From Acidobacteriota bacterium (lineage in GTDB: Bacteria > Acidobacteriota > Vicinamibacteria > Fen-336): a stretch of 36,087 nt of DNA. The notes beneath the pieces are model-generated. The model saw only the letters and a list, made by a program, of their open reading frames with translations, ran no database searches and was not told the origin of the DNA. Location: contig JAJDNS010000033.1 in NCBI GenBank assembly GCA_022340585.1, positions 1 to 36,087 on the forward strand. The letters are read 5' to 3'. The position numbers were made by a program, and so were the translations under genes. The first letter of the stretch is position 1. Each line of letters starts with the position of its first letter. Positions 1 through 8,076 of the stretch are shown here, one piece after another.

Positions 1-339
<339 letters not shown>

Positions 340-346
340 GCATAAA

Positions 347-369
347 ATATGAGGCCTATAGACTCATAT
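347..369. promoter_or_regulatory. Perfect palindrome ATATGAG-N9-CTCATAT upstream of the dnaK -35 box
   Basis: The arms 347-353 and 363-369 are perfect 7-bp inverted repeats around a 9-nt spacer, in an AT-rich island within GC-rich DNA. The centre is about 53 bp upstream of the predicted dnaK transcription start, just outside the -35 box, which suits an activator site better than a simple repressor operator. The spacing recalls CIRCE (also N9), but the arm sequence is not CIRCE or HAIR. It could also serve the divergent gene at 515. Confidence 0.45.
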
Positions 370-461
370 ACGCACAAAGAGCTCGAGATGAGTGGTTCGT
401 TCTAGCCTGGGCACGCTGGGCATGACCCCAGGAGAGATCAGGGATGGAGAGCCGCCTCGTA

Positions 462-490
462 TTGCGGAGAGATAGAGATTCTGCTAACCT
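462..490 (+). promoter_or_regulatory. Possible promoter of the gene at 515, TTGCGG-N17-TAACCT
   Basis: TTGCGG (462-467) and TAACCT (485-490) are separated by 17 nt and lie 24 nt before the chosen ATG at 515. Both hexamers are imperfect, so this is only a candidate. Confidence 0.3.
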
Positions 491-514
491 GTTGATGGAT
501 CGGAAGATTCGGGG

Positions 515-1375
515 ATGCGAGAAGATTCAGGCGAGCGGGACACCGGGGCTTCCCGGGCACAGGCGGGTGGGCTGTTGCCTCGGCAGCTCTGTCAGGTGGT
601 GGGCCTGAACCAGAACTACACGTCGCGGGTGGGGACCGGATACCACATCCAGGTCGAAGACCGAGGCCCGGTCTTCGACGAGGCCACCGAGGCGTGGGTG
701 CGGCGGGTGAACACCATCGCCTACGCCAACTACGGCGAGCCCACCGCTCGCATCATCTGGGGACGGGACGAGGACTTCCCGGACCTCAGGACGCAGGAGC
801 ACAATCGGTTCATCGAGGGAAAGATCCAGGAGGCGGCGGAGGCCGCGCGCGCGCTCCTGGAGCTCCGGGAGCAGCGGCAGACCGCGCGCATCAAGTCCCT
901 CTTGCTGCACTACCACCAGTCCCGCGGCGAGGAGGCGAAGGCGGAGTTCGAGGAGGCGAACCGGCTCTACCCCTTCGTGTTTGCCCGGGCCTGGCACGAG
1001 CTGAAGGGCGAGCGACCGCCGACCGCGGTGCCCGCGGCCCCGGAGCCGCCCGAGCCTGAGATCGACGAGACCATCTATCCCCTGGACCCGTCCCAGCGGG
1101 AGCTGGTCCTGGAGATCGAGCGCGTCCGGGAGGAGCTCGAGAAGGACCTGGCCGAGCTCAAGCGATCAGGAGCCGCGGACGACATCCTCCTGGCGACGTG
1201 CGCGAAGATCCTCTACCGAGCCCACGAGAGCCTCACTCAGCGGGCGGCGACGGGAAGCGACTTCGCAGCGAGGCGGCTGGAGATGACGAAGAACAGCCTC
1301 GTCACCACCTACCGGCAGGTCCGAGCCCGGCTCACTCGCCAGAGGGCGGAGACGGCCCCGCGGGGGGCTCGCTAG
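515..1375 (+). CDS. Conserved-looking cytosolic protein of unknown function, divergent from dnaK
   Basis: A 286-residue protein that I do not recognise. It has no signal peptide or membrane segment. Residues ~35-110 look like a compact conserved block rich in aromatic and charged residues (GTGYHIQVEDRGP, ANYGEPTARIIWGRD, EHNRFIEGKI). A charged helical stretch follows, then a Pro/Ala/Glu linker near 165-185, then a second helical, probably coiled-coil region (about 195-285). The ATG at 515 fits a candidate promoter, but the first ~30 residues look non-conserved, so a later GTG/CTG near 596-608 is possible. It is divergent from dnaK, and its 3' end overlaps the convergent 2Fe-2S gene by 44 nt. 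No function is assigned. Confidence 0.65.
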   Translation: MREDSGERDTGASRAQAGGLLPRQLCQVVGLNQNYTSRVGTGYHIQVEDRGPVFDEATEAWVRRVNTIAYANYGEPTARIIWGRDEDFPDLRTQEHNRFIEGKIQEAAEAARALLELREQRQTARIKSLLLHYHQSRGEEAKAEFEEANRLYPFVFARAWHELKGERPPTAVPAAPEPPEPEIDETIYPLDPSQRELVLEIERVREELEKDLAELKRSGAADDILLATCAKILYRAHESLTQRAATGSDFAARRLEMTKNSLVTTYRQVRARLTRQRAETAPRGAR

Positions 1376-1694
1376 CCTCCTCGGCCTCCAGGGGGGCGGC
1401 GGCGAGGGCGTCGCTGAGGTTGTAGCGGACCTCGGGGGCCAGCTTGGTGATGCGCATCCCGTCGAAGCCCCGCACGCGACAGGCCAGGGCCGGATACTCC
1501 AGCGGATCGCCCGGTCGTTCGAAGTGGACCTCGCAGTAGCGGCACTCGCCGTTCCAGCAGTAGCGACCCATGCCCACGTCCTCGGAGAGGTACTGGAACT
1601 GGCGCAGGAGGGTGTTGTTCTCCGGGACCTGGAACACCTTTCCGAGGATCACGAGACGGATCAGCTTGTCCCAGGGCTCGTAGAAATCGGACAC
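1332..1694 (-). CDS. Small 2Fe-2S ferredoxin-like protein
   Basis: About 120 residues when started at the GTG at 1692-1694. It contains four cysteines in the order C46-x4-C51-x2-C54-x17-C72 (RYCWNGECRYCEV, then ALACRV), the plant-type ferredoxin ligand pattern with a short last spacing, so a [2Fe-2S] electron carrier or sensor is likely. An acidic/proline-rich tail follows. The open frame runs upstream to 1766, but that part is Pro/Arg-rich and overlaps the divergent gene. The GTG also sits 6 nt after a TTGCCC-N17-TGTAAT promoter, supporting the shorter form and a leaderless mRNA. The last 44 nt overlap the convergent gene ending at 1375. The redox partner is unknown. Confidence 0.75.
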   Translation of the reverse strand: MSDFYEPWDKLIRLVILGKVFQVPENNTLLRQFQYLSEDVGMGRYCWNGECRYCEVHFERPGDPLEYPALACRVRGFDGMRITKLAPEVRYNLSDALAAAPLEAEEASEPPAGPSPPSGE

Positions 1695-1700
1695 GCCGGC

Positions 1701-1729
1701 ATTACAGCACGGGGGCCGGAGCCGGGCAA
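1701..1729 (-). promoter_or_regulatory. Promoter TTGCCC-N17-TGTAAT for the 2Fe-2S gene, leaderless
   Basis: On the minus strand TTGCCC (1724-1729) and TGTAAT (1701-1706) have a 17-nt spacer, and the GTG start follows 6 nt after the -10 box. Transcription would begin at or next to the start codon. Confidence 0.5.
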
Positions 1730-1742
1730 CGCCGGGGCCTGC

Positions 1743-1748
1743 TAGAAT
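1743..1748 (+). promoter_or_regulatory. -10 element TAGAAT 8 nt before the TTG start of the P-loop kinase gene
   Basis: TAGAAT ends 8 nt upstream of the TTG at 1757. There is no Shine-Dalgarno between them, so a leaderless transcript is implied. No convincing -35 box is seen. The divergent 2Fe-2S promoter lies within 62 bp. Confidence 0.4.
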
Positions 1749-1756
1749 CTCGCCCC

Positions 1757-2311
1757 TTGGCTGCACGGATCGCCTTCATCGGCACGCACGGGGTGGGGAA
1801 GACGACCCTCTGCTACGACCTCGCCGCCGCCCTGAAGAAGCGGGGCGTGGCGGTGGACATCGTCAAGGAGGTAGCGCGACAGTCGCCCCTGCCCATCAAC
1901 CGCCAGACGTCGCTGGAGGCTCAGCTGTGGATCCTGAGCACGCAGATCGCCGAGGAGATCCGCTCGGCCGCCGCCCACGACGTGGTGGTCTGCGACCGGA
2001 GCGTCCTCGACAACTACGCCTACCTCGTCCTCGCCGCCTCCCGCCAGCGGTGGCTGGAGCCCCTGGTCAACCGCTGGATGAAGGGCTACGACCTGCTGAT
2101 CAAGGTGCCCATCGTCGGCGCCCCCTCGCCGGATGGCGTCCGCGATACCGACGAGCTGTTCATGCGGTCCATCGATCGGCTGGTGGACGAGCTCCTGGCC
2201 GAGCGGAAGCTCGAGTGCCTGCGCCTTCCCCCCGCCCGGCGCGAGGAGTGGGCCGCCATCGTCACCGAGCACGCCCTGGCGGTGCCCGGCGTCGCCGCGC
2301 GCCTGTTCTGA
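1757..2311 (+). CDS. P-loop ATPase / nucleotide kinase-like protein (AAA_28-type)
   Basis: 184 residues, beginning at TTG. The Walker A motif GTHGVGKTT lies at residues ~9-17 and a DRSVLDNYAYL segment at ~82-92, the kinase-like signature of small P-loop proteins related to the NadR kinase domain and the AAA_28 family. It probably phosphorylates a small metabolite or nucleotide, but the substrate cannot be read from the sequence. The protein appears complete and cytosolic. The gene is divergent from the 2Fe-2S gene and is followed after 84 nt by an exported protease. The start is chosen because it gives the usual distance to Walker A and has a -10 box just upstream. Confidence 0.75.
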   Translation: MAARIAFIGTHGVGKTTLCYDLAAALKKRGVAVDIVKEVARQSPLPINRQTSLEAQLWILSTQIAEEIRSAAAHDVVVCDRSVLDNYAYLVLAASRQRWLEPLVNRWMKGYDLLIKVPIVGAPSPDGVRDTDELFMRSIDRLVDELLAERKLECLRLPPARREEWAAIVTEHALAVPGVAARLF

Positions 2312-2371
2312 AGTCCTCGCGCCGAGCCGCCGTCCTCTCGCCCCACCCCCAAGACGTCGGGCGCTCCGGTT

Positions 2372-2377
2372 TATGAT
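2372..2377 (+). promoter_or_regulatory. Possible -10 element TATGAT of the protease gene
   Basis: TATGAT ends 18 nt before the ATG at 2396, with GGGGAG as Shine-Dalgarno just before the start. No clear -35 is visible. Confidence 0.35.
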
Positions 2378-2395
2378 CGAGTTGTTCGGGGAGCC

Positions 2396-4093
2396 ATGAA
2401 CCGGCAGTCCTGCAGGTCTCGGGTCTCGGCGCCGGCTCTCGGCCTCGCCTGGGTGGCCCTTATGGGCGCGGGACCGCCCCGCGCCGAGGCCCAGGCCGGC
2501 GATGCCATGGCGTTCGTGCGTGTGACCGGCGACGTGCGGGCCGAGTTCGTCGGCGTCTGGCGACGAGCCATCGTGCGAGAGGACGTGGAGGTCTCCACCG
2601 GCAGCGGGTTCGTCATCGCCCCGTCCGGGCTGATCCTGACCAGCCATCACGTGGTGGACGACGCGCCCACCGTGAAAGCCGTCGGTGGCCAGGAAGCGGA
2701 GATCACCCTCGACAACCGCCGGGTCGAGGTGTTCCTGGGGGGCGCCCGGGGCGGCGCGTTCGAGGCGCACGTGGTCGCCACGGATTCGGAGCTCGACCTG
2801 GCGGTGCTGCAGGTGGCCGCGGTGGACCTGCCCTACGTGCCGTTCGGGGATTCGGACGCGACGGAGCCGGGTCGGCCGGTGCGGGTCCTGGGTTTTCCGT
2901 TCGGCCGGCAGGTGGAGGTCGGGCGGAGCCCCGGGGCCGCCGCCCCCCCCGGGGTGACGGTGACGTCCGGTTCGCTCTCGGCGACCCGGGCGGACGACGA
3001 GGGGGCGACCCGTTACCTGCAGACGGACGCCTCGGTGAATCCGGGAAGCAGTGGCGGACCCATGATCGACGAGGACGGCTACGCGGTCGGCGTCGTCCGG
3101 ATGAAGCTGGCGCGGGAGGCCACCAGCCCCGGAGCGGGTTTTGGAGTGCCCATCAACCTCGTCAAGGATTTTCTCGAAGCGCATGGGCTCCTGGGGCAGC
3201 TCCCGGTGGAGCGGCTGCGGAGGGGTGTCGTGCACACCCTCGACTGGAAGGGGGTGGCCATCGAGCTCCCCGACGGCTATCAGGACACGTCGCGGCGGAG
3301 GCTGTTCGTGGACACTGGCGAGGAAGCCGAAGGTGTCTCGCTGCGCCTGGGGCGTGTGGCCACCCCCTGGAGCGTGGGCGAGCTCGAAGAGGCACTCCTC
3401 GGGGGGCAGGCGTGGCCGGGGTTCGTCCCGGGCCCGGCGGGCAAGGGGCGGCCGCGGACCGGGGGGAAGGGCGCCGTCCTGGGCTCGGCGAGGGGAGAGC
3501 GGCCCGACGGGCGCGGTTTCCGGGTCGAGTACGGGCTCGTGGACCTGGGGGCCGAGAAGATCGTGGCCCGGTACCTGGGTGCTCCCGATGCCCTGGCGTT
3601 CAACCTGAGCCTCGTCCGGCGCTCCCTGGAGACCCTGGAGGCTCGTCCGCTCCTGACCGACGAGGTTCGGGCGCCCCTCCGCGCGACCTTCGAGCTCGCG
3701 GCCTACCCCGGCGGAGCGGCGGGCCGCGTGCCGCTTCCGTCGGCATGGAGCCGGGAGCCGGCGTTCCGGGCGTCGTGCTCGCGGGTGCCGGGGGCCGAGG
3801 CGGGCCTGGCCGCCAGCCCGGCGGGGGACTTCACAGTGGTCCTCCGGGCCCTGCGGTGGACGGAAGGAGCCCTTCGGCCGGCCGCGGTCGCGCGGGCGTG
3901 CGACCCGATGGCGAGGGTCGAAGACCCGAGCTACGGGGGCCGCTTCCGGCGGCTGGGGGTCCCCACGGGAGTCTGGGGCGCCTTCGTCGAGCGGCCGGGG
4001 GAGGTTCTGCTCCTCGAAGTCGAGGCGCCGGAGGACAAGCTTCCGTTCCTGCGTGACCTCTACGCGGAGTGGCTGGAGCGCGTCGCGAGGTGA
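2396..4093 (+). CDS. Exported trypsin-like serine protease (DegP/HtrA-type catalytic domain) with unassigned C-terminal half
   Basis: 565 residues. A signal peptide is likely (basic start, hydrophobic LGLAWVALMGAG, cleavage near the AEAQA at ~30-34). The chymotrypsin-fold catalytic triad is visible: His85 in TSHHVV, Asp134 in ELDLAVL and Ser219 in NPGSSGGPM, as in DegP-like proteases. It is therefore a periplasmic or secreted peptidase. No PDZ domain follows. Residues ~270-565 form two stretches of mixed beta-like sequence with no family I recognise. That half may bind substrate or the cell surface. The start has a GGGGAG ribosome site. It stands alone between the kinase-like gene and yqeY. 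Confidence 0.85.
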   Translation: MNRQSCRSRVSAPALGLAWVALMGAGPPRAEAQAGDAMAFVRVTGDVRAEFVGVWRRAIVREDVEVSTGSGFVIAPSGLILTSHHVVDDAPTVKAVGGQEAEITLDNRRVEVFLGGARGGAFEAHVVATDSELDLAVLQVAAVDLPYVPFGDSDATEPGRPVRVLGFPFGRQVEVGRSPGAAAPPGVTVTSGSLSATRADDEGATRYLQTDASVNPGSSGGPMIDEDGYAVGVVRMKLAREATSPGAGFGVPINLVKDFLEAHGLLGQLPVERLRRGVVHTLDWKGVAIELPDGYQDTSRRRLFVDTGEEAEGVSLRLGRVATPWSVGELEEALLGGQAWPGFVPGPAGKGRPRTGGKGAVLGSARGERPDGRGFRVEYGLVDLGAEKIVARYLGAPDALAFNLSLVRRSLETLEARPLLTDEVRAPLRATFELAAYPGGAAGRVPLPSAWSREPAFRASCSRVPGAEAGLAASPAGDFTVVLRALRWTEGALRPAAVARACDPMARVEDPSYGGRFRRLGVPTGVWGAFVERPGEVLLLEVEAPEDKLPFLRDLYAEWLERVAR

Positions 4094-4105
4094 TCGCGGG
4101 CGGGG

Positions 4106-4111
4106 TATCCT
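4106..4111 (+). promoter_or_regulatory. -10 element TATCCT 7 nt before the yqeY-like start
   Basis: TATCCT is followed by 7 nt and then the ATG at 4119. No Shine-Dalgarno fits in this space, so the mRNA is probably leaderless. No clear -35 is present. It would drive the whole yqeY-nagZ-ldcA-mpl unit. Confidence 0.4.
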
Positions 4112-4118
4112 CTAGACC

Positions 4119-4574
4119 ATGGGACTCGAGGAGACGCTCACGAAGGACCTGACGGCGGCGATGAAGGCCCGGGATGCCGTGCGCACGTCGGTGCTGCGCA
4201 TGGCCAAGGCCGCCCTCAAGAACCGGGAGATCGAGAAGGGCGCGGCCCTGGACGACGCCGAGGTCGTCAAGGCTCTCCAGGGCCTCGTCAAGCAGCGCGA
4301 GGACTCGGCCGAGCAGTACGCCCGGGCCGCTCGTCCCGAGCTGGCCGAGAAGGAGCGCGCCGAGATCACGGTTCTCCAGGGCTACCTCCCGGCCGGGGTC
4401 TCGGCGGCGGAGATCGAGGCCGCGGTGGCCCAGGCCGTCGAGGCGACAGGAGCCGCCTCGCCGAAGGACATGGGGAAGGTGATGAAGGCGGCGATGGCCG
4501 CCCTCGCCGCCTCCGGCAAGGTCGTCGACGGGAAGCTGGTCAACGCGGCGGCGAGGAAGAAGCTCGGCGGGTGA
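4119..4574 (+). CDS. GatB/YqeY domain protein
   Basis: 151 residues, the usual length of the YqeY family. It has the helical N-terminal half (LTKDLTAAMKARDAVRTSVLRM), the conserved Q-YLP turn (LQGYLPAGVS) and the C-terminal small helical domain (KDMGKVMKAAMAAL, then VDGKLVNAAARKKL). The fold is shared with the tail domain of the GatB amidotransferase subunit, suggesting tRNA or RNA binding, but the cellular role of free-standing YqeY proteins is not settled. It is the first gene of a run that continues 13 nt downstream with nagZ. Confidence 0.93.
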   Translation: MGLEETLTKDLTAAMKARDAVRTSVLRMAKAALKNREIEKGAALDDAEVVKALQGLVKQREDSAEQYARAARPELAEKERAEITVLQGYLPAGVSAAEIEAAVAQAVEATGAASPKDMGKVMKAAMAALAASGKVVDGKLVNAAARKKLGG

Positions 4575-4587
4575 GCACGACGAACGG

Positions 4588-5691
4588 ATGAAGGACATCG
4601 TCCGGCGAGTGGGGCAGCGGTTCATGGTGGGCTTCGAAGGCCTCACCGCGTCCGCCGACGTCAAGGCCCTGATCCGGGATTTCGGCGTCGCCCACGTGGT
4701 CCTCTTCGACCGCAACGTGGAGGGGCCAGAGCAGCTGGCCGAGCTGGTGCGGGAGCTGCAGTCCACGGCGCGGGGGGCGGGCCTGGCCACCCCCCTGCTC
4801 ATTGCGGTGGACCAGGAAGGGGGCCGCGTGGCCCGCCTCAAGAACCCGTGGACGGTGTGGCCTGCTCCCCGGGCGCTGGGCCGCACCGGGGACGAGGAGA
4901 TGGCCCGCCGCATGGGCGCCGCCGTGGCCGCGGAGCTCGCGGCGTGCGGGATCCGTCTCGAGTTCGCTCCCGTCGTCGATGTCGACACCAACCCGGACAA
5001 CCCGGTCATCGGGGATCGCTCGTTCGGGGACGATCCGGACCTGGTGGGACGCCTCGCCGCGGCGATGATCCAGGCGCTCCAGGAGGGGGGAGTCGCGGCG
5101 TGCGCGAAGCACTTCCCGGGCCACGGGGACACCGACGTGGATTCTCACCTGGACCTGCCCGTTCTCTCGCACCCGCGCTCGCGCCTCGAGGAGGTGGAGC
5201 TGCCCCCCTTCCGCCGGGCGATCGAGGCGGGGGTGGCGACGGTCATCACCTCCCACGTGCTCTTCCCGGAGCTGGACGAGGACCTTCCGGCGTCGCTGTC
5301 CGCTCCCCTCACCACCGGTCTGCTCCGCGAGGAGCTGGGCTTCGAGGGCGTGGTGGTGACCGACGACCTCGAGATGAAGGCGGTGGCCAGGCGCTGGAGC
5401 CCGGCCGAGATCGCGGTGAAGGCCGTCCACGCCGGTGGGGACATCCTCGCGTTCGGCCGCGACCCCGACGGACAGGTGGCGGCGATGGAGAGCCTCGTCC
5501 GCGCGGTCGAGGCCGAGGAGGTGGCGTTCAGTGAGATGGAGAGCGCGGAGCGGCGGGTGAGGAGGCTTCAGGAGCGGTTCCTGGCCGGCTATCGGGATCC
5601 GAGCCCGGCCGAGGCACGAGAGGCGGCGGGGAGGGGAGAGCACCGGGACCTGGCGGAGCGCATCGCCGCCGACTCCGGGCTCCCGGTTTGA
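4588..5691 (+). CDS. nagZ: Beta-N-acetylhexosaminidase NagZ (glycoside hydrolase family 3)
   Basis: 367 residues. The GH3 signature KHFPGHGDTDVDSH (from about residue 174) supplies the His/Asp general acid-base pair of NagZ, and TDDLEM at ~258-263 supplies the nucleophile Asp259. No signal peptide is seen, so it is cytosolic. NagZ removes N-acetylglucosamine from 1,6-anhydro-muropeptides taken up from the wall. Its stop overlaps the TTG start of ldcA (TTGA), and mpl follows with another 4-nt overlap, so the three genes form one muropeptide-recycling operon. The C-terminal ~30 residues are an extra charged tail. Confidence 0.93.
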   Translation: MKDIVRRVGQRFMVGFEGLTASADVKALIRDFGVAHVVLFDRNVEGPEQLAELVRELQSTARGAGLATPLLIAVDQEGGRVARLKNPWTVWPAPRALGRTGDEEMARRMGAAVAAELAACGIRLEFAPVVDVDTNPDNPVIGDRSFGDDPDLVGRLAAAMIQALQEGGVAACAKHFPGHGDTDVDSHLDLPVLSHPRSRLEEVELPPFRRAIEAGVATVITSHVLFPELDEDLPASLSAPLTTGLLREELGFEGVVVTDDLEMKAVARRWSPAEIAVKAVHAGGDILAFGRDPDGQVAAMESLVRAVEAEEVAFSEMESAERRVRRLQERFLAGYRDPSPAEAREAAGRGEHRDLAERIAADSGLPV

Positions 5692-6629
5692 CGGTGCCCT
5701 CGTGGAAGCCACGGGCACTCCGGCCCGGAGACCTCCTGGGGATTGCCGCCCCGGCCGGGCCGGTGGAGGAGGAGCGGCTGCAGGCCGGCGTGGTCGAGCT
5801 GGAGGCCCTGGGCTTCGCCGTGCGCCTGGGGGACGGTGTCCTGGATCGGCAGGGCTTCACCGCCGGATCCCTGGAGCACCGTCTGACCCAGCTCGAAGGA
5901 CTCCTCACGGATCCCGAGGTCGCCGGGGTGGTGTGCGCTCGCGGGGGAGCCGGAGCGGGCCGACTCCTCACCCGGCTCGAGGCGGCCTCCTTGAGGACCC
6001 ACGCCAAGCCGCTCCTCGGCTACAGCGACGTGACGTGGCTGCACCTGGCCCTCGGCCGTCTCGGGGTGGTCAGCCTTCACGGTCCCATGGCCGCGCGGGA
6101 GCTGGCCGACGGTGAGCCCGCCTACCACCGGGAGAGCCTGTGGCACGCGCTGACCGGCGAGGGCGACCCCTTCGTGAGCGCCCCGGAGCATCTGCACACG
6201 CTGCGGACCGGCTCCGCCGAGGGTGTCCTCCGGGGCGGCTGCCTCTCGATCCTGGCCGCCGCGGCCGGGACGCCGTGGGCCCTGCGGCCGGGGGGCGAGC
6301 CCACGGTCCTCTTCGTCGAGGACGTGGATGAGCCGCCCTACCGGGTCGACCGGATGATCCTACAGCTGCGCGCCTCCGGCGCCCTGGACGGCGTGCGGGG
6401 AATCGTCTTCGGGGAGATGAGGGGCTGCGCGCCGGGGCCGGAGGCGGACTATTCGCTGGAGGAGGTGCTGCTCGAGGCGCTCGCGGGCCTGGCCGTGCCG
6501 GTGGCCTTCGGGCTCTCCAGCGGCCACACCACGCGGCCCAACGTCACGCTGCCCCTGGGGGTGGCGGCCCGCCTCACCTGTGGGACGAGCGAGGCGCGGT
6601 TCGAGGTCCTCGAGGTTCCGGTCGCGTGA
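5688..6629 (+). CDS. ldcA: L,D-carboxypeptidase LdcA (peptidase family S66)
   Basis: 313 residues. S66 features are visible: the GAGRLLTRL loop, the nucleophile serine in LGYSDVT (~115), the Glu in VEDVDEPPYRVDRM (~210) and the His in SSGHTTRPNVTLPLG (~285). The enzyme is cytosolic and removes the terminal D-Ala from the tetrapeptide of recycled muropeptides, giving the tripeptide used by Mpl. The start is TTG at 5688, overlapping the nagZ stop; a GTG two codons later is an alternative. It ends in a GTGA overlap with mpl. Neighbours on both sides act on the same pathway. Confidence 0.93.
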   Translation: MTVPSWKPRALRPGDLLGIAAPAGPVEEERLQAGVVELEALGFAVRLGDGVLDRQGFTAGSLEHRLTQLEGLLTDPEVAGVVCARGGAGAGRLLTRLEAASLRTHAKPLLGYSDVTWLHLALGRLGVVSLHGPMAARELADGEPAYHRESLWHALTGEGDPFVSAPEHLHTLRTGSAEGVLRGGCLSILAAAAGTPWALRPGGEPTVLFVEDVDEPPYRVDRMILQLRASGALDGVRGIVFGEMRGCAPGPEADYSLEEVLLEALAGLAVPVAFGLSSGHTTRPNVTLPLGVAARLTCGTSEARFEVLEVPVA

Positions 6630-8020
6630 AGGTCCACCTCTCCGCCGTCTGCGGCACCGCGATGGCCTCTCTCGCCGGGCTGCTGCGGAATCTCGGCCAC
6701 GAAGTGACCGGCTCCGACCAGGACGTCTACCCCCCCATGTCGACCCAGCTGGAGCTCCTGGGCATTCCCATCCTCTCGCCCTATGCCGAGGAGAACGTTC
6801 CCGCCGACGCCGATCTGGTGGTGATCGGAAACGCCTTGTCTCGAGGCAACCCCGAGGTCGAGGCCGTCCTCGACCGCGGCCAGCGGTATACGAGCCTTCC
6901 CGCGCTGGTGGGCGAGGAGTTCCTCCGGTCCCGGCGCTGCCTCGTGGTGGCGGGGACCCACGGGAAGACGACGACCACGAGCCTTCTCGCGTTCCTCCTG
7001 GACCGCGCGGGCCGCGACCCTTCCTTCCTCATCGGGGGCCTGCCGGTGGACTTCCAGAAGAGCTATCGGCTGGGGCAGGGCGAGCACTTCGTCATCGAGG
7101 GGGACGAGTACGACTGTGCCTTCTTCGACAAGCGGCCCAAGTTCGTCCACTACCAGCCCGACGTCGCGGTCATCGGCAACATCGAGTTCGACCACGCCGA
7201 CATCTACCGGGACCTCGAGGCCGTCGAGACGGCGTTTCTCCGACTCTTGAACGTGATCCCCCGGCGCGGGTTGCTTCTGGCGGGGACCGAGAGCCCCCCG
7301 GTGCTGGAGCTTCTGCCCCGCGCTCACTGCCGCGTAGAGACCTTCGGCCTCCACGACGGGGCCGACTGGCGTGCCTCCGACCTTCGCCCGGAAGGGGACG
7401 TCACCCGATTTCGCCTCTGGCGGCGTGACCGGGACCTGGGCGAGTTCGTCGCCCCCCTCCCCGGCGCCCACAACGTGCGGAACGTCCTGGCCGCCCTGGG
7501 CGCCGCCGCCGCGGCCGGGTTGGAGCTGGACACGCTGAGGTCGCCGCTGGCGGCCTTCCGGGGCATCCGGCGACGCCTGGAGGTACGGGGGCAGGTGGAC
7601 GGGGTGACGGTCTACGACGACTTCGCCCACCACCCGACCGCGGTGCGGGCCACCCTCGAGGCCCTGCGCGCCGCGCCCGGACGCCTCGTGGCCGTCTTCG
7701 AGCCGCGCTCCTACACCTCCCGCACCCGTCTGTTCCAGGAGGAGTACGCGCGGGCGCTCGGGGTTGCCGACGAGGTCGTGGTGGCCGCCGCCCACCTCCC
7801 GGAGCGCATCCCGGAGGACGAGCGGATCTCGGAGTCGCAGCTCGCCGACGCCATCCGGTCTCGGGGGGCAAGCGCGGCGTTCCTCCGCGACGTGGACGCG
7901 ATCGTCACCCGGCTGGTGGAAACACTGAGGTCGGGAGATCGCGTCGCCATCCTGTCCAACGGAGGGTTCGGGGGGATCCACGAGCGCCTGCTCGCGGCCC
8001 TGGAGGCGGCGCGGCGTTGA
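6626..8020 (+). CDS. mpl: UDP-MurNAc:L-Ala-gamma-D-Glu-meso-DAP ligase Mpl
   Basis: 464 residues, the usual length of Mpl. It has the N-terminal Rossmann-like start (VHLSAVCGTAMASLAGLL), which is closer to Mpl than to MurC, the ATP-binding loop GTHGKTTTTS at ~110-119, the central IEGDEYDCAFFDKRPKF block typical of Mpl, and the C-terminal DDFAHHPTAVRATLEAL and FEPRSYTSRT segments. It ligates recovered tripeptide to UDP-MurNAc, returning it to peptidoglycan synthesis. GTG start, overlapping the ldcA stop by 4 nt. Its presence implies a meso-diaminopimelate wall. No ampG, ampD or anmK is in the window. Confidence 0.95.
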   Translation: MKVHLSAVCGTAMASLAGLLRNLGHEVTGSDQDVYPPMSTQLELLGIPILSPYAEENVPADADLVVIGNALSRGNPEVEAVLDRGQRYTSLPALVGEEFLRSRRCLVVAGTHGKTTTTSLLAFLLDRAGRDPSFLIGGLPVDFQKSYRLGQGEHFVIEGDEYDCAFFDKRPKFVHYQPDVAVIGNIEFDHADIYRDLEAVETAFLRLLNVIPRRGLLLAGTESPPVLELLPRAHCRVETFGLHDGADWRASDLRPEGDVTRFRLWRRDRDLGEFVAPLPGAHNVRNVLAALGAAAAAGLELDTLRSPLAAFRGIRRRLEVRGQVDGVTVYDDFAHHPTAVRATLEALRAAPGRLVAVFEPRSYTSRTRLFQEEYARALGVADEVVVAAAHLPERIPEDERISESQLADAIRSRGASAAFLRDVDAIVTRLVETLRSGDRVAILSNGGFGGIHERLLAALEAARR

Positions 8021-8060
8021 GCGCGGGACCTTCGAAAGTCCCTGGTGCCGATCCGTCCCG

Positions 8061-8076
8061 TGTGATATAGCTCACC
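8061..8076. promoter_or_regulatory. CRP/FNR-like palindrome TGTGA-N6-TCACC upstream of the TonB receptor gene
   Basis: TGTGATATAGCTCACC matches 9 of the 10 conserved bases of the CRP core TGTGA-N6-TCACA. It lies about 100 nt before the receptor ATG, in a short AT-richer patch. Downstream, a CCGGCGG/CCGCCGG hairpin (8128-8144) sits just ahead of the ribosome site. The motif is short and could be chance. Confidence 0.35.
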
